Shown here piece after piece: positions 1 through 13,016 of a stretch of 64,000 nt of DNA. Origin of the DNA: Acanthacorydalis orientalis. Its lineage: Eukaryota; Arthropoda; Insecta; Megaloptera; Corydalidae. Position 1 is the first letter of the stretch. Each line of letters starts with the position of its first letter. The notes below the pieces were generated by a model. It made no database searches and had not been told where the DNA came from. It worked only from the letters and a program-made list of their open reading frames with translations. Both the position numbers and the translations under genes were made by a program. The stretch lies in the NCBI GenBank assembly GCA_034766995.1, contig CM068313.1:21050012-21114011 (forward strand), written 5' to 3'.

Positions 1-1875
1 ATTCACAGTTGATAATTATAAGAATAAATTTAAAAAGTGTTCTTAATAATAGGAGCATAACTAATTTAGAATTATTTTTTTCAAATCATTTTCAACTTGT
101 CTATCTTAATAAAAAGAAATTAAAACTTATTTTTCAGTTTTTCATTGCTAATTTCTCTATTTATCATATACTCTATTATTTGTCAACTATATTTAATTAT
201 TTTGTATAAAGCAAAAATAAATAATGTATATATATATATAAACAATTTGTAAAAAATGCTTTAATGATCAGGATTTTTGGAATTTTTTTAATAATAGAAT
301 AATATTTATTTTAAATTAGTATTTTATAATATTTGACATAAAAATTGCTAAACAATTATATAATAACAACTCGTATTTTTAACTTCAATTTGGTTGATAT
401 CTAAAATCAATATGTTACTTCATCAGATTATACTTCAGTCACTTTTATACCTGAAGTTGAAAACCCAAATATTAGGTTGTCATCGGATGGCGTTAGACGC
501 TCGAAAACCAAATATTTAGCTCTCGGTCGGTGAAGTGTTAATATAGACATTATACTTAAGACTGAACTTGAATCTTGAGTTTTATTGCTTGCATACTTGA
601 ACAGTAAATTGGAATGAAGTAACAGATGAATATTAATATAATTTTACTTCTTCCTAAACACTCATTTTTTTCATTATATTATCTATATTAAACAAACCTA
701 ATTAAAAGTGCAATTATTTTAAATCCCTATATCTGATATTTAAAACACGAGTCATAATTCAAGTAATTTAATAATGAAAAAGTATAAAATAATTAAAAAC
801 TTGAAATATAAAAATACTAAGCTGTATTAGGTTAGTACAAAAAGAATCTTATATCTGTGCATAAAAATTCCATTAGTCGTCCTGGACTAAAAAGTATTCA
901 TCTTGAAGAAATTTGATAAAAAATCTAACTTACAAATATAAACATAAAACTTCACGGTTAAATTTAAAAATTTTCAAGAGCTAATTATCGAATAGTTTAC
1001 ATTTAGTAAAGATACTTGATTATTGATGTAAATATAATCATGAAAAATTAAATTATTATTTGGATTTTCCATTCAATTGAAAGTTTAATTTAGAATAGTT
1101 GAAACCTAAATTTGTAGATTTTGTATGCTTGTGCAATGACAGTGACAGAATTACAATCGAAACGTACATTAGCAGTACAAAATAGACAGTAATCAATTAC
1201 TAGACATTTTGATGAAGGAAAATTTTGTATAGTTCGGGTCTTAATTTATCCATGAAAGTGAATTTAGCCACGCTGCTAAACTATAATTGAAATAGGATTT
1301 CTACTATTGATAAATTAATTATTTTCAGAAACGGAATAGTTAATAATACAAAATAATAAAAATTAGTCTTGAAAAATAAAAATAAGTATATAATTTGAAA
1401 GATTTGTTGTATTACACATTGTATTAACTAGGTGTATTAAAAAATAAATTTCAGATAACTATATTCTAAGATGGATCTTAAAAATGTTTTATACGAAAAT
1501 ATAAAGTTTCTCGACAATTTTTATAGTTCTAACTTTTCTAAGGTCATTATTTTATGTTAACCACTTATAATTAAAATATTTTAAAGACTCTCACCTGCCA
1601 ACCAAACTGATGTTATTTATAAATTTTAAATCTTTAATTTGTAATAATTACTAAAATTAATGATACATTCTTATACACCCATTTCTTTAAACAAGATTTT
1701 TAAAAAATATATTTTTATTAAGTACCCTTCATTAAATATATTTACTTGCTAAGGTTAGAAACACAATAGATCAAACAATTCAATTACAGACGAGACAATA
1801 ACCTGCGTACAAATCAACATTATATATATCTTAATGGAGAATTATAGAGAATTCCGTTATATTACAGCAATGCAA
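1..1875. other. AT-rich non-coding stretch
   Basis: No gene seen. A 66-codon plus-strand frame at 9-209 is low-complexity N/L/F/Y and unsupported. TTAGGTTAGTACAAAAAG at 827-844 faintly resembles a mariner end, but no coding remnant follows. Confidence 0.6.
432..531. repeat. Local inverted and imperfect direct repeats
   Basis: ACTTCAG (432-438) pairs with CTGAAGT (451-457) around 12 bases. Immediately after, GAAAACCCAAATATTAGG (459) is imperfectly repeated as GAAAACCAAATATTTAGC (503), about 44 bp on. The patch 420-540 has more CpG than its surroundings. Its origin is not recognised. Confidence 0.4.
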
Positions 1876-1901
1876 ACACACACACATACAGACACACACA
1901 C

Positions 1902-1953
<52 letters not shown>
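1876..1953. repeat. Compound (CA)n-(TA)n microsatellite
   Basis: CA/GACA repeats run from 1876 to about 1905 and then pass into pure TA to 1953. Confidence 0.95.
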
Positions 1954-1956
<3 letters not shown>

Positions 1957-2916
1957 GTTATGTATTTGAAATAAGTTTTTGATAATAAATATAGCATTAT
2001 ATACATTGTCAAAGTCTCTTTTTATACCCCTGTTTTAAATACATTTCTGTTATTCTCTATTACTATGAAAATATGAATTCATAAATATGTAAAATCTGCT
2101 TAAGTCTATATTATGCAAATATTAAAAAAAATCCAGACACAATTTGGTCACCTAGGGAAATTAAATTAAATGAGAAGCAAGATGAATACATTAACCTTTG
2201 AATTCGATGTTGAAAGTAGTTATTATAGTAGAAACTAATTAACACACAAAGAAAAATTAAACGAATTGTTTAAGGTGTTTATAAAATTAAGTTCGCTTGT
2301 GTATAAAATATTCTTACATACATAAATGTATAATTACAATAATTTTCATTCACGATCATTAAATCGTATTCAAATATTTTAATGTATATGCATGTATGTA
2401 TATATACATATATATATTTACTATGGTTTACTCAGTTGTATTTATTTGAATTTCATTTGAAACGTTCATAAAATACGTTTTTGATGCCTGGAAATTATTT
2501 CGTCAAATGACAATCACGAAAAACATTTACTACTGACGTCATATAATTTACTCAGAAAATAAATAACTCGATAAAATAATTTCTTTTTCTTTCTAATATA
2601 TTTCATAAAAATAATGCTGTAATTCTCTTTTTATTAATTAAATTCTTTAGATATATTTGCCATAATCCAATTGTTATTTTTCTTTGATCTGAAATATCTT
2701 TCAATATTTAATATAACCACATTTAATATCATAACCATTTACATGCATATTCATTTATATAATAAAATATTTAAAAAAAAACAAAGCTTAAATAATAAAG
2801 ATTATTTTATAAATTATAAAAATGTTATTATGTTAAAATGAAGTGATTGTAGTGCACAATTCTTTAAATTTAATTATGTAATTAATTTATTACAGTACAT
2901 AATATAATTTATACCA

Positions 2917-2955
<39 letters not shown>

Positions 2956-5545
2956 TATATAATCCTCAAATTTTAATGATCTAGAGCGGGGTAAGAAGAT
3001 CTTCTAAATTCTTCTAGTTTGAATAATTTTTTGCAAAAATGATGTTTAATATTGTAATTATTCAAATTGTCAAATACGCTTCATATTCAAGGACAGAAAA
3101 CCGAACCAATATCTTGATCCAGAAAAAGTTTTAGTTGGAAATACCCTATGTACTATTATAGTCTCAAGTTTTACAATTTCTTGATTTATGTAGACAAACG
3201 CATGATAAAAGATTATAAAAGCCTAAATAAAATCTGTTGAAAACAAACTTAGCAGATGAGTGAACGTCATGAAGATAATTTTCACATGATTTTAAGTGTT
3301 ATCCTGACAATAGTAAGAGAATAGAGGTCAATGAAAGAAAATTATTAAAAAAAGACGCGAAATAATGTTTCTTTCTAAACAAATTACATCTTGACTTGTT
3401 ATGGTGTTTTTAAAGGAGGAATTAATTAAATTAGAAGACTTTTGTTAAAGCAATAAAATCTAGATTTTAATTTATAAACAGTTTGAAAATCGTGTCATAT
3501 TTTTATACTCAAATCAATTCTCCGTATAATTATAAATTATTATATTTATTTACTTAATAGTTTTTACATCAAAGAAAGTATCATATTTCTTGAAAATTTC
3601 TAAACATTGTATCAAGAAAAAACAGAAGAAAGTCAAGCAATACTTTGATTCTGTTATATTTTTAATTTACATATTTTATCAAAAACTAAGATTGATATAA
3701 TCAATTAAATTATTTTCTAAAAGCACACGCGTTACAAATTTAATAAAAATATTTCTACTCTAACTATAATAAGCGAGATTTATAATATTAGCATTTATTG
3801 TTTTCAAACATATGTAAAGTTGCACATCTGAATAAATTTTACTGTAATAATAATATTATGACTCAGTATTTAGTTCTTATAAAATTAATTCAGAGAGATT
3901 AGTAGTAATATATGCAGCCACCCACAGACACAGACAAACACACACACACATATGTATATATATATGCATGTGTCCGTATGAATATGTATTCAATATGAGT
4001 AGCCGAATTAAAGTCATATTACATGTATACGGAATTTAACTAAATTGTTCTAGAATCATAAATACATCTGTGCAAACAGTATAATAAAATTATCAAATTC
4101 CGCGACACACGTCACACAACAAATAAATCATGGCAATCCCAACGGATTTATATAAAATACAGAGCTAATATATCACAATAAATCATTCAATAAGACAGGT
4201 CATAAGCGTTAGTAGTACTGGCATCTAACTATACAGCTCAAATCTCGAATTCAATCAAAATATAAATTTCCCTAATCGCTTTAACAACCGTTCATGATCC
4301 GTTCTTGGTTTTTATGTTAGACAACTACAACCATCTCTACTCCTTTTTGTCTTCTAACTTCAACCATTTTCTTGCAAATCGACGTTGAGTTTTTCTTTGC
4401 CAGCGCTTTTATGTTTACTTGTTTTTTTCTTCATGTCTTTTTTATCTAGATTGTGTCAATGGTAATCTTTCAATAATCTTAGATCAAGTTCTTTGAACAA
4501 AAAATTATACGTCATACCTTTTACACACACAGATACATCATACATACGTAAACTCGTTTTAAATATACTATAAAATACAATAGTTACTTGTATATTATAA
4601 ATATTGTTTTTAAATCGTCTATAAATATACACTGCTTTACAAAACAAGTTACACACTTTTTAGAATTGAAAATCTAATACTTTTATGTAAGATACCTTGT
4701 TTTAAAACAATTATTCTTTAATTATAATGAAATACACATCAATTTCATTGATTTAAGTATTTTAACTATTCAACTAAATTAATTTTACAAGAATATAAGA
4801 TTTAAAAAATGATTTTATCAATAATATATTTTTTTCAATAATTTTATTTCATATCAAACAAAATTATTACAGAATAAACTTAAGAACACCAACTAACAAG
4901 TATAAATTATAACTGAAAATTTCATCATTATCAGACTGCTAAAGTATATATATAAAAAAATCACTTAGATAAACCAATATTTTAAAATAAACATTCATAG
5001 TTTTCGTTTATAATAAAGTTAATTTTACCAAACAATAATTAAACATTTTAATATAAATTACAACCTTTAACAAAAATCAAAACGTTTTGGACTTGTTAAT
5101 ATATCTCAAAATGTTATAATTATAATTAAAATATAATTCATATTTTCCTAACAACATTTAAATACTCTCTTAGAAAAATTATATCATTTTTTCTGGCGTT
5201 CTTTAAAAAATAATGTATGGAAAAATAATGACGTATGAAAAATAATAATTTATTTGAAGTATTACTAAATAAAAACACTTTTCTAACCAAAGTATGGTCT
5301 AAATATATAAAGACATAAAAAATTAAATTTTTACGCAAATTAAACATGTTACTAGCTACTTTGTTATCAATCCTTGTACCGTAAAAAATTCAAAATAACA
5401 TGAAACAGTAATGAGATCGTTTAAAAAAATATACAGTATCATAGTTTAAAATATTTTTTTAATTTCAACCAGTAAGGACAATAATTTAAAAAATATTACC
5501 TATATTTTTATTCAAGCGTACTCTTATTCATACACACACACACAC

Positions 5546-5593
<48 letters not shown>

Positions 5594-5975
5594 AATAAAT
5601 GTGTGTATTTTCTGACAATAAAATTATTCTCTTTTTGGTTGAAATAAATGAATAAATGAATGAGTTAGATAAGAATGTATATTATATTTTTGACATCACA
5701 CGACATGATTAAAAATTGAATATATTTATACAAAAATATGATTTATAACAGTTTAAGGTATTTTTCTCCACAGTGGCATTTATTAACATATCAGTTGATA
5801 TTTTTCATTTTAATGTAGTATAATAATTTGACATAATTAACTAAAATATAATAAATCAGTTTAAACGTTTGTTATTTCTTATAAACGTACGAATGGGTTT
5901 TTTTTACAAAACATGAATTATTTATTGTTTCGGAAAAAACAGAACTTCGCAGTCATCATCTATGTACATACATAA

Positions 5976-6014
<39 letters not shown>

Positions 6015-6432
6015 TTAAAAATGAAAATATCCATTTCCGGTCCACATAATTCACATAAATAAAACATTTTTATGATACTCCTAAAATGTAGATGTATAAA
6101 AGTGCCTTGATTTTATTAATTTTTATAAATATCTAATTATTATATAATTAATAACAATTATGTCTACCAAACTGTCATTTTTTATTTAATGATTTGAAAA
6201 AGAATTTTATTAACTTGATACATGATGGAAAAATACATTTATTATCTACAATTATTAAAATCAGATTAAAACGGGAATAAGAATTAAGACTATCAGTTTT
6301 TATTTTTGCTATCTATTAATAATATATTTCAAATAATTAATTATTTAAATAAACATATTTGATATTTCAAGAAAATATATCTTTTTATAAACAAAAATGC
6401 ACGGAAATATATTATACTTTCCATTATAAAAC

Positions 6433-6468
<36 letters not shown>

Positions 6469-6727
6469 ATCCCATTTTTACTCAGATATTACGTAATTTA
6501 CATTCATTGTAGTATATTTTTTTAACAAAATTACATAACTTTCATTTTACAATCTGACTCAAAAAATTACAAACAACACAAATGACAAGGTGTCATAAAT
6601 TTTTACATATAATTTATATATGTAAACTTATCAGAGATCAAAAGATAAAAATCAGACATTTTAATACCTTCATTGCGTGTATCTATTTTCCATGTTTTAC
6701 ACATGAAATTAATACACACACCATTGT

Positions 6728-6770
<43 letters not shown>

Positions 6771-7209
6771 ATATTAAAAGTAAGTAAAATTTATTTCTCT
6801 TTAAATTAACGTAATAGCATTTATTTCGTTCCATTTTTAAAAATATATTAATTTTATTAATGAACGCATATTTTTTATAATAAATACCTATATGTTACTC
6901 ATATAATATTTTTTCTAAAGTAGATCTGCTTTCATTATTATTTGTTTTCCCACCTTTAAGTAAATATTAACATAAAAATAATTATTCAAAAAAAAGTTGA
7001 ATAATGTGTAAAAATCATAAATTTTTCTAATATTAACTTAACAAGACATTTATGTCTTCTAAAAATACAATTCCATATTTTCTGTTATACAAATATGGTA
7101 TTCATATTTATATATAATATCAATAATTGTAAGGTAATCTAATTAAATGTTTACTTATATTTAAAAAATGAAAATTGTATGTTGTGTCAATAATTAATAA
7201 AAAAACAAT
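1954..7209. other. AT-rich non-coding stretch with microsatellites
   Basis: No gene seen. (TA)n tracts at 2918-2961, 5981-6012, 6439-6466 and 6727-6773, plus a short CA/TA tract at 3938-3965. Small frames at 4456-4656 and 5138-5347 (minus) and 6582-6809 (plus) lack any domain or codon character. Confidence 0.6.
5531..5607. repeat. Compound (CA)n-(TA)n-(TG)n microsatellite
   Basis: CA at 5532-5546, TA to 5590, then GTGAATAAATGTGTGT. The two sides are complementary, so the tract can fold on itself. Confidence 0.95.
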
Positions 7210-7380
7210 TGTATACGGGAGTTAATGAACTTAGTTATCGAGGCAGCTATAAACGCCAAATAACAAACCTAATTAATTGTGTGCTAATAAAAGTACGTTT
7301 CTAATTAAAATCTAATTAAAATTGACTTTTAAAGCGTTTCTAAATAACAAATTGGCATTAAACCATTGAATTAGGTTTAA
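7210..7380. promoter_or_regulatory. Candidate regulatory block rich in homeodomain-type sites
   Basis: Contains CTAATTAATTG (7269-7279), a perfect 11-bp tandem CTAATTAAAAT pair (7301-7311 and 7312-7322), and GGCAGCTATAAACGCC, which includes an E-box-like CAGCT and a Hox/Cdx-like TATAAA. It is unique sequence with no reading frame. Regulatory function is inferred from motif density only. Confidence 0.25.
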
Positions 7381-7899
7381 CTTATAACTTTAATCAAAAT
7401 AGTCAGAATTCTTAAATAAAAATTATTTTTAAAACAACTGCAAATTTTTTACAATGGCGTTATTATTCAATTATATGAATAATATATATTCATGTATAAT
7501 GAAAACTAATCACTTTTCTAATAAAAAATACCAGACCTAAATTATCGATCAACAGTTTCAGTTTTTTTTTAATTATAAAATACAATAAATTTAGATAACA
7601 TTGATCCGAGGTTCAATCTATGTTAGTCAATTTGTAAATATGTTTTTTTTTATTAAACAAAATTTCCTTAATGTACGGAAAGAAAAATATCTTAAATAAT
7701 TATATAGAGTTCATTCTCCCATATGTCGCTTGTACATACAAGAGGTTCCAATAAATTTAAGATGAGCACTATTGCTTGAAATGCACACAAAAAGGACTCA
7801 TAAAAAATACGTTCAGGTTATAAATTTCCAAAAAAATTCTAACCGCACGACACAAAATATAAGAAGAACCATACATTGCCTAAACGAAAATCTTGTTCG

Positions 7900-8170
7900 T
7901 GTTCAGGTATTTCACGCATAACCAAAGACCGTATTATATTTGGTGTATAGTGGCCATTGTTCTGTCACGCGCTTCACCTTTGACCCGCCTGGAGTGATGT
8001 TCACAAGTCGTATACCGGCTACGAACAGTGTCCTGAGCATTGAGCCAGGCTCACACACCACCGAACCATAACACAAACATTTACATAACGACTTACTCCC
8101 CAAACCACCGCGATTTTCTCATACCTACGCTATCAGCGAACGACTGGAATATCATCTCTCTACCATAAGC
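7900..8170. other. GC-richer unique island, no recognised gene
   Basis: CpG and G+C rise sharply here (for example TGACCCGCCTGGAGTGATG and GAGCCAGGCTCACACACC). A 63-codon minus-strand ORF (8103-7912) begins MGSKSLCKCLCYGSVVCEPG and has several cysteines early, but no signal peptide, domain or splice context that I recognise. GAGCC..GGCTC at 8041-8050 is a small palindrome. It could be an exon, an old transposon piece or regulatory DNA. Confidence 0.3.
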
Positions 8171-8470
8171 ATACGTTCTATATGTGAATATATATATAGA
8201 AGAATATGTAGGTATAGAAACGGAATTTTTATGGAATAAATTATTCGCGAAGAAATGTTGGAAATGCTAAATAAGAATTTTCCTTCCAAGTCTTCGGTTC
8301 GCTACAAATACATGAAATGTGTATTTGTCGGTTGTTCGTGTATTTCAGTACACGATATAACAAATATGTTGCCTCTCTTGATGAAAACATTATGGAAATA
8401 TAATGTATTAAAATAGAAAAAATAGAAATGTATTTAAATGAAAATTCTTATTCATGCAATATTGTTTGTG

Positions 8471-8522
<52 letters not shown>

Positions 8523-10725
8523 GTATATATCGATAAGAAATAAATTTGAATATAAATAAAAAAATTTAAGGCAATACGATAATACGATATATCAAGTATT
8601 ATACTCATTGGTAAAATATTATAAAAAAAGCAATAGTAGTATTTATTATTTCCGAAATTACTTCACCTCCTGTGGTTTAAAAAATAAAGAAAAAAAATAC
8701 ATGCAATATTCTCATAAAGTATACAATTTCTGTATAAATCTAGACATTAAAAGAAGTTCGATCGGTTAAAAAAATTGTTAAATTAAAATATATTGTCCAC
8801 TTTCGTTTTGTATCTTATATTTTGTACATTTTATATTTTTTAACGTTTTTTTATCAACTAATATACGATTTATCTAACTTATTTTTTTATAACAATATAT
8901 ATTTTTACTAAATTGGTCTACATTGTATATAATTTATAAATTATTTCAAAAATTTTTACTTTGAAATTATATTTGTAATGTATTAATTATTGAAATAATG
9001 AAAATATTTAAATAATTATAAAATTATTTTCGTTCTAGTAGTGTGGACTTCTTATATCTAAAAGTCGTCTATTATTTTCCTATTTACAAAGAGCATATTT
9101 CTCATTTTCATAATAAGAGAAGCAATATTTGAAGTCTATTATCAGCTGTGACCAGTCAAAAAAAAAACAATTTGAAGCCAGATTGATAATTTTTCGATCA
9201 TCATTCATATTTTCATTCATTATCATCATTCATAAATATTTATACATCAACTGATAAAGAAATATTATTTTACAGATAAAAATATAAGATTGGATGTGTA
9301 GAATAATTTTAAATACAGTAGTTGTCTATTCTGGTAAGCATTTCTTTTTGAACGAAGATTATTCCAAAAAACTGTATACAGTTTAATATATAATACTCTG
9401 TAGATACTAATATCAGATAGTATCTCACATTACTTAATATATACTTTTGAATGATCTATTTTATCTTTATTTTTTAAATATGTTTCAAATATATGCATTA
9501 TCTTTGTAAAAAAACAAGTGAAAATTATGTAGATTTAAAACATAAGCGAAATAAGTCACCAAATTGCCTAATAACTAACAGTTCGAGAAAAATGTGATCG
9601 GACGTTATTAAGAAGCCAAAACAAGGATGATTAAAAGAACAACAATAAATAGTGAAGTAATCTAAATCTACATAAAAATCAGAAACAACAAATTCGTCTA
9701 ATGACCCTTCAAAGGAACTCTATATGATTAATGTTCTTACATAGGTAGTAATTTTCCATATTTTATCAAAAGTACTTCATATATCAGGTGGATAATTACT
9801 CCGATAAATTTCCTGCTCTCGTTGTAAACATTCACTTGTTGTAAAATGAAAGAAAACACAATTTATATCTACGCACCGTTCTGAAAGGATTAGTTTTATT
9901 TTTTTCCATTTATTGTTTCTATTTTAGTTATAAGAGGCATTAAAATTGACATATTAAATAAAATAAACGAATTAATAAAATATCTTCATGTAATGATATT
10001 GCTGAAAAATTTTCTTTATAATTTTTAACTTTAACATATTTTTAATACACTTAGATGTTCTTATTACATTTCATAAAAATATGGAGCTTTTTATACTGAA
10101 TATTCTACTTTCAACTTTAGTAAAAAAGGAGCACTCAATTCATTTTCTTAAAAAGTTTAGAAATCGTCGACAATATTACTCTTTTTATATGTAAAGCCCG
10201 AGTATGTGCTTTTTAAAAATAAAATTATTTCAGTAAATCAGAAAAACTCAGTAAGTGTTCTCACTCGGTAAACTACAACAGACCGTACAGATATGACAGT
10301 TATAATGCAAAAAGCTTGTGAGTAGAAAACTGAATGGTTGCAAGCTGTGGCAAATAATAACATACCAACGAACAGATTGAACCAACCAACATATTTACTC
10401 CACTTGACTATTAAAAAACCACACGTATATTTTTCTTAATTACTCGAAACAAACCACAATTACGGAAGCCGCCAACTACACGCAAATCTGGGCTGTTAAC
10501 TAATTATAATTTTACTGAAAAGAATATTGTTTTTTTATTAATTTTATTTCTTTTTTCTATTTAATTTATTCAAATCGTTCAGAAGTATTTTATTTGAAAA
10601 AATATTTTTAAAGTTTATTTAATACTAGAATATACATTTTAACTATAAAAAATAAATTATAACCTTTTAATATTTATTTCATATTCAAATAAATAGGAAC
10701 ATAAAACTATCCAATCTGACATAAA

Positions 10726-10768
<43 letters not shown>

Positions 10769-12675
10769 TAAAATAATCTATATAAATAATGCACAAACGT
10801 TGGAGTGAATTTACGTATTTTGAAACTCATATCTACAAAGTTGAATTAATATAAAGATTTATATTTTCATTCAATTTCTGAATTTTATTTTAATATTTTA
10901 TTTTTTAAAAATGAAACTGTTAAGACATTACACATAATTTTTTTAAAAAAATGAAAAAATTTTAGTGGAAGTAATATAAGTAATGTGAATTTGTAAAACA
11001 GTTCTATGTAACATTCAATATTGTATAATCAACCAACATAATTACTCGTCCAATAATGTTTCATTGAAAATTTGTACCGATATCTGTACATCATCTAACG
11101 TAAAACAGTCTTGATGACTCAAATCTTTCTTTAAGTATCATCAAAAAACAATATATATGTAAATAATGTAGCTGCACAAGAATACTTCAAAATACTGGTA
11201 TATTGAAACGACTAATCAGCAACATGGAATTTTACAGGCTACTGTTTTTAATGAGACGTTATTATTCTTCGAAAAAGATCAGAGTGAATTATCTTTTGTT
11301 AAATTCGGTACCGTAATCGAGTAAACAAATAAAATTAATGTGAAATTCCGCTTAATGTATTTAAGTTTATGACTAACAAAGCCGTATGTATCAATTTATA
11401 AATTCAATTTGTTTAAAAGTGAACAGTAAATGACAATGAAACGTAACTTTTAAAAAGGTTCAAGGTAATCTAATTAAATCGCATCACGATTACTTTTATT
11501 TGATAATAAAATTCGTATTGAATCTGTTCGATTTTTTGTAATTTTCATTAATGATTTTCTTCCATCAAAAGCGCATTGCCTTTTTATACAGTTCAATATT
11601 TTTTTATTAAGAATTAATTATTTGATAAATTTAATTAATATTATGTTCTCATCCAAATATACATTTCTGCACAGCTTTATGTTTCCGATTTTACTATTAA
11701 AAAGCAACGAATTTTTTTTTCAACAATTTTCATATTAAATCAGTTGTTATACTAATTATTTTATATTTTTTATAATTATATATATAGTGTTTTAAATAAT
11801 TTTGAATAAATTTTATATCAGAAATAAATTTTTCATTCCCCTACAAATAGTATAAAATGTTATATTAGTATTTTATGTATCTTAGGCTCTAAATTCATAT
11901 AAGCAACAATAAAAATACTCAAATATCAATTATTGGCAATGTTTTGATTAAAATATTTTCAATCAAACATGTTTTGTGTAATTCACAGAGGTGTAAAAAA
12001 ATATAAAATTATATATTGTTATGTACTATGAAAATATCTTTTTTCGTATTTAATTAAATTTTCATTTTTATGTGCATTTTAAATAATCTTAAATTAAAAA
12101 TTAGCAATGTTTTCAAATATTTTTTTTAATTTAACCAAATACCAATATTCAAGTCTTAGATCAAAATTTATTTTAACATTAGACTTGAATGAATAATTCA
12201 AATTTATTAAAGAAACGAAAAATAAACTTATAAAAAGTTTTTAAACAAAATAAGAAAATTAGATATATTCACATTTTTTATCAATAAAATAATTACTGCA
12301 CACTGAAATTATTATACAAAATTTATTTTTCATACTTCTTCAAATCATTTCGTAAATTATTCTTTATTATAAAATTTTTATTTCTATTGTGTTTATATAC
12401 CGTGTATTGATATTCATTTTATTTTATTTTGCGATAAAAAATAATTCCCAATTAATGTAAGGAGTTGATTGTGTGAAAAAAGAATAAAAGTCTGTTTTAT
12501 TTTTACAACAAATTAAATAAAATAGTAATTCAATTTATCACATAAGTAAACAATTGAACTCCTGCATATGAAATGATTTCAAAATATTAAAAAAGGACTA
12601 ATTTTTATTTTATTACTGGGTTTTATATTAAATTCTTTTTTAAATAGGTTTTTTCTCATTTGATTTTATTTTTCA

Positions 12676-12725
<50 letters not shown>

Positions 12726-12941
12726 TTCGTAGTAAAAAATGCCATAAATCAAAGTTCAAATATATACTCTTATCATTTAATTGAATATTATAGTAGAAAT
12801 ATTTGAAATTCATTTTATAACATATGATTCGATGGAAATGAAAAATTAATTAAAACGACATAAAATATTTATACGCTCTAATACTGAACTTAATTCATGA
12901 TAGAGGACTGTGGTAAGTACAATTCTTGTAATAAAAAGTTA
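8171..12941. other. AT-rich non-coding stretch
   Basis: No gene seen. (TA)n at 8473-8519, 10731-10764 and 12681-12723. The patch 10240-10500 is somewhat less AT-rich (GGAAGCCGCCAACTACACGC near 10465) but shows no frame or motif I recognise. Confidence 0.6.
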
Positions 12942-13016
12942 GATATCCGAAGGAGAATTCCATCATTCGACCGATTGATCATTAGTACGACGTGCTAACC
13001 ACTGAACTACGGTCAC
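12942..13016 (-). repeat. tRNA-like remnant (degraded tRNA or tRNA-derived SINE head)
   Basis: On the minus strand from 13016 the sequence begins GTGACCGTAGTTCAGTGGTT, whose TAGTTCAGTGG matches the RNA polymerase III A-box consensus TRGYNNARNNG exactly. It continues GCACGTCGTACTAATGAT, resembling the D-stem and anticodon arm of an Ile(AAT) tRNA. A B-box-like GGTCGAAT lies at 12965-12972, but the T stem, anticodon stem and acceptor 3' half do not pair, so this is not a working tRNA. A SINE head or an old tRNA pseudogene are both possible. Confidence 0.45.

Noticed and set aside
827..844. Mariner-end-like TTAGGTTAGTACAAAAAG
   Set aside because: No partner inverted repeat or transposase remnant follows within 1.5 kb; likely chance or too decayed to call.
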